A stretch of 64,000 bases of DNA from Clostridiales bacterium (GTDB lineage: Bacteria; Bacillota; Clostridia; Oscillospirales; CAG-272), in NCBI GenBank assembly GCA_012800735.1, contig JAAZIU010000007.1:43175-107174 (forward strand). Reading direction: 5' to 3'. Made by a program: the position numbers and the translations under genes. This document shows, in pieces, positions 9,260 through 17,164 of the stretch. The notes under the pieces are model-generated. The model saw nothing but the letters and a program-made list of their open reading frames with translations. It made no database searches and was not told where the DNA came from. Positions within the stretch are counted from its first letter, which is position 1. Each line of letters opens with the position of its first letter.

Positions 9260-10090
9260 TTATCCTCGGTTCTGTCTCAGCGCCTCAAAGGCGAGTACCG
9301 AAGCGGCGGAGGCTGCCGAGAGCGCCTCTCCGAATTCACGGCCGTAATCGAGACGGACGATAAGATCAAGCTCCGGGCGAAGCCGCTTCTTTATCCCGCG
9401 CTTTTCTCCGCCGACTACGAGCAGCAGCGGACGCGTCAAGCTTGCGTCCCAGACAGAGACCGAGTTCTCGATATCCGCGCCTACCGCCTTATATCCGGCT
9501 TTTTTCATCAGCCGCAGCGCTTCCCGGTCGTCCGGAACATCCCTTAAAATGCCATCTTCCCCTAAAATGCGAGCTTCCGGACAGGTATACATCGGGATAA
9601 GCTCGCTTGCTCCGGCGGATGCGCGGCAGACAGTTCCCGCCGCCGTCATCCAGCTTCGCGGAGAAAGGATGAGCCCGTCCGCCCCCGCGGCGTAGATTGA
9701 GCGAATCGCGTAGCCGTAGTTATACGGGTCTTCAATGCCGTCTATCATAAAGAAAAGCCCGTCTTTCGGAAGAACATCCGCCGAAAGGGTGATAAATTCC
9801 CGGTCGGCGCAGAAAGCAAGCACACCGCCGTGGCTTGAGCCGATGGCCGCCGCGTCGATTACTTCCCTCGGAACAAGCTCGATTCGAAAGCCGAATTCGT
9901 CGGCGCGACGCCGCAGCCAGGCAAGCTCTTTCGGCGTTTTTTCTTCCTTTGCGCGGTCGTAATATATCCGCTCAATCCTGCGCGCCGGCAAGCCGCCGTT
10001 TCTTTCGCTTTCAAGCGATCGGATCACCGCGCGGACTGAAACCATTCCCTCAAAAAGAGAGGGATCGACCGACAGATTTTCTTTCCTCAA
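9260..10090 (-). CDS. SpoU/TrmH-family RNA 2'-O-methyltransferase
   Basis: A SPOUT methylase acting on rRNA or tRNA ribose with S-adenosylmethionine. The N-terminal part (about residues 1-105) resembles an RNA-binding substrate domain. The C-terminal part has motif 1 as DGIEDPYNYGYAIRS, motif 2 as LVVGGEKRGI and a diverged motif 3: where TrmH proteins have a serine-leucine-asparagine knot sequence, this has GEALSAASAASVLAFEA. It overlaps murQ by four bases, so they form one operon. The changed motif 3 leaves the exact target, and even full activity, open. Confidence 0.75.
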   Translation of the reverse strand: MRKENLSVDPSLFEGMVSVRAVIRSLESERNGGLPARRIERIYYDRAKEEKTPKELAWLRRRADEFGFRIELVPREVIDAAAIGSSHGGVLAFCADREFITLSADVLPKDGLFFMIDGIEDPYNYGYAIRSIYAAGADGLILSPRSWMTAAGTVCRASAGASELIPMYTCPEARILGEDGILRDVPDDREALRLMKKAGYKAVGADIENSVSVWDASLTRPLLLVVGGEKRGIKKRLRPELDLIVRLDYGREFGEALSAASAASVLAFEALRQNRG

Positions 10091-10920
10091 ATTTCAACCT
10101 CGCCTTTCAGCCGTTCTATTGCAGCCATTACGCTTCCCTCAGCTTCGACCGCCGCAAGAGCATTTTCAAGAGAGCTTGAGGAAAGTTCCGCCGCTATACC
10201 GGCGGCGCGCCGAAGCAGCTTTTCATTTGTCGGCTTTACGTTTATCATGATATTTTCGTAAACATATCCCAGCCGCGCCATAACTCCGGTGGAAATCGAG
10301 TTAAGTATCAGCTTCTGCGCGGTTCCGGCTTTCAGCCGAGTTGAGCCGGTCAGCGCTTCCGCCTCGGTGTCGGCGAATATCGTAAGCGACGCGGCGGCTC
10401 CGAGCGGGGTGTCGGGATTGCAGACAACAGCCGCGGTAAAAGCTCCGCATCCGGCGGCGTATTCCACAGCCGCGACGACGTATTTCGCCCCGCCTGCGGC
10501 GGAAATCCCGACAACCGAATCGTCGGCGGTTATATCGAGAGCGGCGATATCTCCCCGTCCCGCTTCGGCGTTGTCTTCCGCGCCCTCGGCGGCTTTGAAA
10601 AATGCCTTTTCCCCTCCCGCCATCAAGGCCACTACCCTGTCATAGCCTACACCGAAGGTCGGCGGACATTCTGCGGCGTCGAGGGCTCCCAGCCGCCCGG
10701 ATGTTCCTGCGCCGACATAGATAAGCCGCCCGCCGCGCGACATCCCCTCGGATATTCGCTCTATCGCTTCGGCGATCTCTCTTTCCGCCGCAGCAACCGC
10801 TTCAACGGCGCGGCGGCTTTCTTCGTTTAGCATCCGGACAAGCTCAATCGGCGTCGCTTTATCCAGATTCATGGTGCGCGGGTTGCGCGCTTCGGTTTTA
10901 AGGGGAGAATGTAAGGACAT
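10087..10920 (-). CDS. murQ: N-acetylmuramic acid 6-phosphate etherase
   Basis: Cleaves the lactyl ether of MurNAc-6-P to give GlcNAc-6-P and D-lactate during cell-wall recycling. The SIS-domain signature GAGTSGRLGALDAAECPPTF includes the catalytic glutamate region, and the N-terminus (LKTEARNPRTMNLD) fits the family's LTTE-x-RN-x-x-T-x-x-LD start, so the ATG at 10920 is right. At 277 residues it is slightly short at the C-terminus. A GAGGTAA ribosome site lies 5 bases upstream and a promoter just before that. Its product feeds NagA, encoded nearby. Confidence 0.93.
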   Translation of the reverse strand: MSLHSPLKTEARNPRTMNLDKATPIELVRMLNEESRRAVEAVAAAEREIAEAIERISEGMSRGGRLIYVGAGTSGRLGALDAAECPPTFGVGYDRVVALMAGGEKAFFKAAEGAEDNAEAGRGDIAALDITADDSVVGISAAGGAKYVVAAVEYAAGCGAFTAAVVCNPDTPLGAAASLTIFADTEAEALTGSTRLKAGTAQKLILNSISTGVMARLGYVYENIMINVKPTNEKLLRRAAGIAAELSSSSLENALAAVEAEGSVMAAIERLKGEVEI

Positions 10921-10951
10921 GAAAATTACCTCGCGTATTTACTACTATAAT

Positions 10952-10980
10952 ATTTTACCACTTTACCGGCGTTTTGGCAA
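10952..10980 (-). promoter_or_regulatory. Promoter of the murQ operon
   Basis: On the minus strand: TTGCCA (10980-10975), 17 bases, TAAAAT (10957-10952), with TGG directly before the -10. About 32 bases upstream of the murQ ATG. Confidence 0.65.
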
Positions 10981-11035
10981 GAGGGAGATTATCCGACAGA
11001 TTATATCCGTGTTTTTTAAAATAAAATCAGCTGAC

Positions 11036-11067
11036 GGAAAAAGCCCGCCGTTTTCATGGCGGGCTTT
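11036..11067 (-). terminator. Terminator of the ctsR-clpC operon
   Basis: 10-bp stem AAAGCCCGCC / GGCGGGCTTT with an 8-base loop, followed on the minus strand by TTTTT. It begins 6 bases after the clpC stop. Confidence 0.85.
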
Positions 11068-11072
11068 CTGTT

Positions 11073-13613
11073 TTATTCGGTTACTTCGGATGAGATTCCG
11101 GCAAGCGCCGGTTCTTCCTCTGTTTTTGCGGCTGCGCTGTATACTATCTCTCCGTTCTCGACTGAAGCGGTCACAATGTCTCCCTCTTTAATGCGCTGCT
11201 CAAGCATCGCGGTTGAGAAGGTATCTTCCACTCTGCGGGTAATTTCTCGGCGGAGCGGACGGGCGCCCCAGACGGGGTCCATTCCCTCCTTTGCAAGCAG
11301 AGCGACAACGTCGTCTCCAAAGCTGATATCAACTCCTATCGACGCGATTCGTTCTTTGATGCCGTTCAGCATATGAGAGGCTATCTGCTTTATTTCCTCC
11401 TCGCCCAGGCGGTCGAAGATTATGATCTCATCGACGCGATTGAGGAACTCCGGACGGAAGGTTTCTTTCAGCGCCGCGATAAGCTTGTCATGAAGCTGAT
11501 CTTTTTCGGATTTTCCGACAGGTTCGTCCGAGAAGCCGAGCGGGCGGCTCCGGTCGAAGTAATTCTTGGCGCCGATATTTGACGTCATAATTATGACGGT
11601 ATTCCTGAAATCCACTTTCCTGCCCTGAGAATCGGTAAGCACGCCGTCGTCAAGGATCTGCAGCATGATATTGAAGACATCCGGGTGCGCCTTCTCGATC
11701 TCGTCAAAAAGCACCACCGAATAAGGTCTGCGGCGGATCCTTTCGGTAAGCTGTCCGCCCTCGTCGTATCCGACATAGCCGGGCGGCGAGCCGATCATCT
11801 TTGAGACGCTGTGTTTTTCCATGTATTCGGACATATCTATCCTGATAATGGCGCTCTCGTCTCCGAAGAGGATTTCCGCAAGCGCTTTTGAAAGCTCGGT
11901 TTTGCCGACTCCGGTCGGACCTAAGAAGATGAAAGAGCCTGTCGGCCTTTTCGGATCCTTCAAGCCGACGCGGCCGCGTCTTATCGCCTTTGATACGGCG
12001 CTGACAGCCTCGTCCTGACCGACTATCCGCCGATGCAGAAGCTCTTCGAGCCGGGCGAGTTTCTCTCCCTCTTCGGCTTCCAGCTTCTTTACCGGGATTC
12101 CGGTCCAGCCGGTTACGACATCGGCTATGTCGTCCGCCGAAACGACCGTATCTCCGTCCGAATGCGCCCTTTTCCACTCTTCGTATTTAGACAGGTACTC
12201 CTCTTCGAGCTTATTCTCCTCGTCTCTGAGGGCGGCGGCTTTTTCGTAGTCCTGTTCTTTTATCGCCAAATCCTTTTCTGCGGTTATCTCTTCGTGCCGC
12301 CTGCGGCTGCGGCGGAGGTCCGGCGGCATTGTCGCCGCAGCGATGCGCTTCTTTGCCGAAGCTTCGTCGATCAGGTCAACCGCCTTATCCGGCAGGAAAC
12401 GGTCGTTTATATACCTGCGCGACAGGTTGACTGCGGCGTCGAGAGCTTCGTCGGTTATCCTGACTTTATGGAACTCCTCGTATTTTTCGCGGAGGCCTTC
12501 AAGTATGGCTATCGCCTCGTCCGGCGTCGGCTCGCCGACGGTTACCGGCTGAAAACGGCGCTCAAGCGCGGCGTCTTTTTCTATATGCCGGCGGTATTCG
12601 TCTATGGTAGTGGCGCCGATTACCTGTATATCGCCTCTTGAAAGGGCGGGTTTCAGGATATTTGCGGCGTCTACCGCGCCCTCGGCCGCTCCGGCGCCGA
12701 TGATGGTATGTATCTCGTCGATAAAGAGAATGAGATCTTTATTCGCTTTGACCTCGTTCATCATGCTCTTCATCCGCTCCTCGAATTCGCCGCGGTATTT
12801 TGCGCCGGCGACCATCGAGCTGATATCGAGCGAGATTATCGATTTTCCGGTCAGGGTATCGGGTATATCGCCCGAGGCAATACGCTGAGCCAGTCCTTCT
12901 ACCACGGCGGTCTTGCCGACTCCCGGCTCGCCTATCAGGCAGGGATTGTTTTTGGTGCGTCTTGAGAGTATCTCTATCACACGCTCCGTTTCGCTTTCCC
13001 GACCGATTATCGGATCAAGCTCGTCTTTTTTAGCCATATCGGTAAGGTCGCGGGCGTATTGCTTCAGCGTCGGGCTTTTTGCAAGCGCCGGAGAGTCTGA
13101 GCCGTAATCGGTTTTCTGCCCGGCATCCTGCCCGATTTCCTGTTCGTTTATCGCCTTCTCGGCGGTTCCTCCGGATTCTTTCAGGTAAGCGGTTATCTCT
13201 TCTTCGAGTTCCTGCGCGGATACCCCGAAATTTCCGAGTGTTTTGACCGCTTCGCAATCGGTTTCGCCGAGCATGGCAAGCAGGATGTGTTCGGTGCCTA
13301 TATATCTCTGACCGTTTTTAACTGCGTGCATCGATGACATCTCTATCATCTTCTTTGTGCGGGGAGTCATGTCGTTGAACCCGACGGTTGTCTGATGCCT
13401 TCCGGTTCCCAGCGTCGCTATCATATAATCTCTTGCGTTTTCATGGGCGACGCCGTGTTTTTCAAGCAGCTTTGCAGCCGCCGATGTCTTCTCCGCGAGC
13501 AGTCCGAGCAGGATATGCTCCGAGCCGACATATGAATGACCCATCTCTCTTGCGGCATACATCGCGCGGTTGAGCGCGTTCTGAGCCGCTTGTGTAAAGC
13601 TGATTATTGCCAT
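11073..13613 (-). CDS. clpC: ATP-dependent Clp protease ATP-binding subunit ClpC
   Basis: HSP100 unfoldase that feeds proteins to ClpP. Domain order: two N-terminal Clp repeats (about residues 1-145), first AAA module with Walker A GEPGVGKT and IDEIHTI, a middle domain with a UVR-like segment (about 420-460, [18 protein letters not shown]), and a second AAA module with GPTGVGKTE and [11 protein letters not shown]. The UVR-type middle domain and 846-residue length mark ClpC rather than ClpB or ClpA. It lies 92 bases after ctsR; mcsA and mcsB, which separate the two genes in Bacillus, are absent. Expression is expected to be under CtsR. Confidence 0.95.
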   Translation of the reverse strand: MAIISFTQAAQNALNRAMYAAREMGHSYVGSEHILLGLLAEKTSAAAKLLEKHGVAHENARDYMIATLGTGRHQTTVGFNDMTPRTKKMIEMSSMHAVKNGQRYIGTEHILLAMLGETDCEAVKTLGNFGVSAQELEEEITAYLKESGGTAEKAINEQEIGQDAGQKTDYGSDSPALAKSPTLKQYARDLTDMAKKDELDPIIGRESETERVIEILSRRTKNNPCLIGEPGVGKTAVVEGLAQRIASGDIPDTLTGKSIISLDISSMVAGAKYRGEFEERMKSMMNEVKANKDLILFIDEIHTIIGAGAAEGAVDAANILKPALSRGDIQVIGATTIDEYRRHIEKDAALERRFQPVTVGEPTPDEAIAILEGLREKYEEFHKVRITDEALDAAVNLSRRYINDRFLPDKAVDLIDEASAKKRIAAATMPPDLRRSRRRHEEITAEKDLAIKEQDYEKAAALRDEENKLEEEYLSKYEEWKRAHSDGDTVVSADDIADVVTGWTGIPVKKLEAEEGEKLARLEELLHRRIVGQDEAVSAVSKAIRRGRVGLKDPKRPTGSFIFLGPTGVGKTELSKALAEILFGDESAIIRIDMSEYMEKHSVSKMIGSPPGYVGYDEGGQLTERIRRRPYSVVLFDEIEKAHPDVFNIMLQILDDGVLTDSQGRKVDFRNTVIIMTSNIGAKNYFDRSRPLGFSDEPVGKSEKDQLHDKLIAALKETFRPEFLNRVDEIIIFDRLGEEEIKQIASHMLNGIKERIASIGVDISFGDDVVALLAKEGMDPVWGARPLRREITRRVEDTFSTAMLEQRIKEGDIVTASVENGEIVYSAAAKTEEEPALAGISSEVTE

Positions 13614-13705
13614 AATTTTTTATTTATTAATATGGGACTCCACCCCCATGTTCTTCAAATTGTGATTTTCTATACTTCTGAAAAAATGTGATTTTTTGTT
13701 TATGC

Positions 13706-14143
13706 TTATTTATTTTCTTTCATAACTGCGAGGACGAGGCGGCGCATCAGATTCGCGCGGCTTTCGTCGTCCGCGGCGGCGGAAATTGCGATAAGCATCA
13801 GCTTTCGTTCCCGCCGGCTGATAAAACCGGCGCCGTCGAGATTGTCGATATAAGCCGCCGCGGATCTTGCGTCGATTTCGTCGCCTATGGCGCAGAAAAA
13901 GTGCATAAGATATTCATCCGCGCAGATTTTGCGGCGGATTATCCTCACATAGCCGCTGCCGCCGCGCCTGCTTTCGACGAGATAGCCCCGCTCGGGGGTG
14001 AATCTTGAGCTGATAACGTAATTTATCTGGCTCGGCACGCAGCCGACCTTCGCCGCAAAATCGTTGCGGCGGATGACAAGCATCCCGCCTTCCTCCTCAA
14101 GCATCCGCTCAAGAATTGCCGCAACTCTGTCGGAAATGCCCAT
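13706..14143 (-). CDS. ctsR: CtsR, class III heat-shock repressor
   Basis: Dimeric repressor of clp genes. The N-terminal winged helix carries the hallmark sequence VPSQINYVISSRF and, after it, the glycine-rich wing ESRRGGSGYVRI, whose RGGGGY-type loop senses temperature in Bacillus. I start it at the ATG at 14143, where MGISDRVAAILE matches the family N-terminus; the longer frame to 14191 runs into the promoter. At 145 residues it is near the usual 150. Its own promoter is overlapped by CtsR heptads, so it is autoregulated with clpC. Confidence 0.92.
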   Translation of the reverse strand: MGISDRVAAILERMLEEEGGMLVIRRNDFAAKVGCVPSQINYVISSRFTPERGYLVESRRGGSGYVRIIRRKICADEYLMHFFCAIGDEIDARSAAAYIDNLDGAGFISRRERKLMLIAISAAADDESRANLMRRLVLAVMKENK

Positions 14144-14179
14144 ACCGAATCCCCGCCTTTCTTTTGTATTACTGTTACT

Positions 14180-14208
14180 ATTATACACCATAAGTCAAAG
14201 AAAGTCAA
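14180..14208 (-). promoter_or_regulatory. Promoter of ctsR-clpC
   Basis: Minus strand TTGACT (14208-14203), 17 bases, TATAAT (14185-14180), with TGG-TG just before the -10. The -35 lies inside the CtsR operator. Confidence 0.8.
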
Positions 14209-14215
14209 GGTCAAA
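14193..14215. promoter_or_regulatory. CtsR operator (direct heptad repeats)
   Basis: Heptads AGTCAAA (14193-14199), AGTCAAG (14203-14209) and GGTCAAA (14209-14215). The first pair is spaced by three bases, as in the known CtsR box of two (A/G)GTCAAA heptads. Binding would cover the -35 element. Confidence 0.85.
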
Positions 14216-14480
14216 ATCGGATTTTTCGATCAATTCACAATTTATGCATTATAATACATAAATTCAAGGTTTTCAGACCCGGCAGATAATTGCAGAAGCC
14301 TTTGTAATTTGACAGCTCTTATCAAACTTTCACCGTGTCATACCCTTCGTGTTTTTATGCATTGTGCACTTAAAATCAATCTATTATTTGTGTGATTTGT
14401 TCATTAATTTTTGATTTACATTATGTTAGAATTAACTTATCGGCATTACAATTAAAAAATGAAACGGAGGTTTATCTTAC
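14216..14480. other. AT-rich intergenic region between divergent ctsR and the CBM9-like gene
   Basis: AT-rich. It contains an imperfect palindrome around ATGCATTATAATACAT (14244-14259) and, before 14481, a GGAGG ribosome site. No convincing -35/-10 pair for the downstream gene could be chosen. Confidence 0.5.
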
Positions 14481-15305
14481 ATGAAAAGACTTCTTGCAAT
14501 CACCGTGGCTGCCATGCTTTTCGCGGCTCTGCTCATTCCGTCTTTCGCCGAGCAGATATCCGGCGATGTTTTAAAGGGCACGCCTATTCTTGACGGCGTT
14601 CTGGATGAGATATACACCCAGTCCGCCTCCGCAACCCTCGACAATCCCAACTTCTATATGTGGGGCGACTGCGAGGGAACCGATACCACCGGTACGGTTT
14701 ATTATCTCTGGGACGAAAACTATCTTTATGTCGCCGTCGATGTGACCGACTCGACAATACTGCCCTCCATTGACGAAGGGGTATGGCAGCATGACTGCGC
14801 CGAGCTCTGGTTCACCGATGAAGATCTCGTCTTTAAGATTCATGCATCCTGGGACGGCGATTTCTTCCTCGGCGGTGACGGCGACGGCACCACTCCTTTT
14901 GATTTCGACAAATCAAAACACGCCGAAGCCAAAAAACCGGACGGCACCGGCTATATTGTTGAGGTTGCCCTTCCGATGAACAATCTCGCCGCCGGACGCA
15001 CCTTCGATTCCTCCCTCCAGATTAACGATATCATAACCGAAGACTACCAGAACGGAACCGCTTCCGGCTCTCAGGCGCGTGAATTCACCTACACCCTTTC
15101 CGCAAAAGAGGCAATCCTTCCCGTTATCGAAACCGAACCGCCCGAAACCGAGCCGCCGGCTCCCGAACCTGAGGCTCCCGCCCCGGCAGCCGAACCGGCG
15201 CCCGAAGCCGCAGCTCCCGCCGCTCAAACCGCCGACTCCGCTGCTATTGTTATACTTGCGATCGTCGCCGCCGCAGGCTGCGCCGTTGTTGCAAAGAAAA
15301 GATAA
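14481..15305 (+). CDS. Secreted CBM9-like protein with a sortase-like C-terminal tail
   Basis: Signal peptide (about residues 1-23, cleaved near SFAEQ), then a CBM9/DOMON-type sugar- or haem-binding-like domain (about 28-205), recognised by the start PILDGVLDEIYTQSA and the WFTDEDL strand, then a Pro/Glu/Ala linker (about 212-245) and a C-terminal hydrophobic helix ending in basic AKKR. The tail resembles an LPXTG-type sorting signal but has only QTADSA where the motif would be. The same tail closes the next gene, and a third copy survives as a scar at 19133. Ligand unknown. Confidence 0.72.
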   Translation: MKRLLAITVAAMLFAALLIPSFAEQISGDVLKGTPILDGVLDEIYTQSASATLDNPNFYMWGDCEGTDTTGTVYYLWDENYLYVAVDVTDSTILPSIDEGVWQHDCAELWFTDEDLVFKIHASWDGDFFLGGDGDGTTPFDFDKSKHAEAKKPDGTGYIVEVALPMNNLAAGRTFDSSLQINDIITEDYQNGTASGSQAREFTYTLSAKEAILPVIETEPPETEPPAPEPEAPAPAAEPAPEAAAPAAQTADSAAIVILAIVAAAGCAVVAKKR

Positions 15306-15324
15306 CTACTTAAAGCCATATGGC

Positions 15325-15346
15325 AAGCCGCCCCGCAGGACGGCTT
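15325..15346 (+). terminator. Terminator-like hairpin after the CBM9-like gene
   Basis: Stem AAGCCGCCC / GGACGGCTT with one mismatch and loop CGCA; no clear T-run. Confidence 0.45.
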
Positions 15347-15530
15347 ACCGATTCTTTGTCGATATGTTCAGCTTTTTTATTTCTTTTCTTTTTTAACCTA
15401 AACCGGGTCATATTTATTGACAACGCAGATTTTACAAGAATTTTATCAAGTATAGATAGCAAAAAAGATATAATGTGTTATAATAGATATGGTTTTTTAG
15501 ATAACCATAAATTTCATTTTGGAGGAAAAC

Positions 15531-16469
15531 ATGAAAAAGCTTGCTTTGGTACTCGCGTCGCTTCTGATCGGCGCAATGTTTGCGACAGCCGCATATGCTT
15601 CCGCGGGCGGAGATCTGCTCGCTTCCGCCGATGTTTACATGAGCTTTGAGAACGGCATCAAGGACGACAACGGCAATTATACGATACTCTCCGACGGAAA
15701 TACCCCTGTTGTCGAAGGTAAATTCGGCAGCGGCGTCAACTGCGAAGGCGGCGTGAATTACCTTACGGTTGACGGCTGGAAATTCGGCGCGGATTCCTTT
15801 ACCTTCGCAACATGGATCTTCTGCCATGAACAAGGTTCGGATCCTGCGATCGCCGGCTCGAAATATTGGGATTCCGGAAGCAACATAGGATGGGTGCTCT
15901 CAATCCGCGAAAACGACTGGAAGTACAACGCAAACTCCGAATCCGGCGAGCGTACCGACTTCGAATACAAATACTCCAATTCACCTCTTGAAGACGTGAA
16001 CGGAGTCTGGTATCATATCGCAATCGTTGTTGACCGCGCAAACGAAGTATATACCCTTTATGTAAACGGTGTTTCTCAGGGTGAAACCGATTTCAGCGGT
16101 AAAGGTCATACCGGCGAAACCTACGATGACGAGGGAAACGAATATACTTTCAATATCGGCGACGACGGCTCCGGAATGTATAACTTCGGCTGCACTTTCA
16201 ATTTCGATTACGATGAGGTAGCCGTATTTAAAAGAGCGCTTACTGCAGATGAGGTAGTCGCGATCTACGAATACGATCCCATCGCCGCTCTCGCGGTCGA
16301 GGAAGTTCTCGTGGTCGAAGAAGCTCCCGCTGCCGAAGCTGAGGCTCCTGTTGCCGAAGCAGCTCCCGCAGCCCCCGCTGCCGCCGCTCAGACCGGCAAC
16401 TCCGCGGCGATTGTTATACTTGCGCTTGTCGCCGCAGTCGGAAGCGCCGTTATTGCAAAGAGAAGATAA
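15531..16469 (+). CDS. Secreted LamG/concanavalin A-like lectin-fold protein with a sortase-like C-terminal tail
   Basis: Signal peptide (about 1-22, AYASA), then a LamG/laminin-G-like beta-sandwich (about 30-245) with the hallmarks of that fold: FGSGVNCEGG, SFTFATWIF, the WYHIAIVVD strand followed by YTLYVNG, and the closing DEVAVFKRALTADEV. An Ala/Glu/Pro linker and a hydrophobic tail with QTGNSAAIVI and basic AKRR follow. The ATG at 15531 has a GGAGGA ribosome site 4 bases away; the upstream TTG lies inside that site. Binding of a surface glycan is likely but unproven. It is a tail paralogue of the preceding gene. Confidence 0.75.
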   Translation: MKKLALVLASLLIGAMFATAAYASAGGDLLASADVYMSFENGIKDDNGNYTILSDGNTPVVEGKFGSGVNCEGGVNYLTVDGWKFGADSFTFATWIFCHEQGSDPAIAGSKYWDSGSNIGWVLSIRENDWKYNANSESGERTDFEYKYSNSPLEDVNGVWYHIAIVVDRANEVYTLYVNGVSQGETDFSGKGHTGETYDDEGNEYTFNIGDDGSGMYNFGCTFNFDYDEVAVFKRALTADEVVAIYEYDPIAALAVEEVLVVEEAPAAEAEAPVAEAAPAAPAAAAQTGNSAAIVILALVAAVGSAVIAKRR

Positions 16470-16487
16470 CAGCAATACCTGCCAAAG

Positions 16488-16518
16488 AAATCCGTCCTGC
16501 GTTTTGCGGGGCGGATTT
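16488..16518 (+). terminator. Terminator after the LamG-like gene
   Basis: 13-pair stem AAATCCGTCCTGC / GCGGGGCGGATTT (three G-T pairs) with loop GTTTT, followed by a T-rich CATTTG. Confidence 0.7.
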
Positions 16519-16912
16519 CATTTGTCAAAGCTCAGTCAAAAGATTTTTTAATATAAACAATCTAAATAAACTAAATGAAGAATCAATGAATTAAACCTTG
16601 CGTTTTTTTGCAACACAACGGAATTTAAAACCATGTTACGGTATCAGTCGGAGTTATTTAACATTGAGTTAACACATTGTATTTGAAGATTTATCAGGCG
16701 GATGATAAAATTTATATATGGTCTATTTTATTTAAAATGCGTCATCCGGAGATGTCGGTTTTAATAGACAGACTAAAACAGATATTCAAGGCGGTAAAAT
16801 ATCCGCTTCTCTGTATAGACATTGCTTTTCGATTTTTTTGATTCAACATTACAACGACAACGAAGCGCCATGCGGATGAGCCTTCGGATAATTGAATGTG
16901 TAGAGAGTATTC

Positions 16913-17023
16913 GGGTTTGACTTTGAAGAGGATAAATATGCATTAAAATAAGTAACTTTCACGGCACCGGTCGGATTGTCAAAAAAATCGGCTGTTTATG
17001 TGGACGACATAAGACTGAATTGA
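16913..17023 (+). pseudogene. Remnant of a surface beta-sandwich protein (C-terminus only)
   Basis: One frame reads GFDFEEDKYALK, a TAA at 16949, then VTFTAPVGLSKKSAVYVDDI followed by RLN and a stop at 17021-17023. The last stretch is typical of the final strands of discoidin or CBM-type domains, which often end in a VYVDDIRL sequence. With stops upstream and inside, it is a decayed 3' end. Inference from a short sequence. Confidence 0.4.
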
Positions 17024-17115
17024 GAGAACCAAAAAATGCCGCAAAAATGAAAAACCTTTACCGAATAAAGAAAGTTTTGCAGAGCCCGACCTCACCAAAT
17101 GACCTAATGATAATC

Positions 17116-17141
17116 AGACATATAATTTAGACATATAATTT
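17116..17141 (+). repeat. 13-bp tandem repeat, two copies
   Basis: AGACATATAATTT repeated exactly twice, 25 bases upstream of the next start. Each copy contains TATAAT, so the repeat doubles a possible -10 element; no good -35 accompanies either. Confidence 0.75.
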
Positions 17142-17164
17142 ATTCAAAGGCAGGTGTGATCAGT

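Larger units (their letters stand above)
16519..17164. other. AT-rich intergenic region with gene debris
   Basis: About 650 bases with no intact gene. Base composition drops sharply compared with both sides. It holds a decayed C-terminus (16913-17023) and a 13-bp tandem repeat (17116-17141), listed separately; the rest shows only short frames with many stops. Confidence 0.55.
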
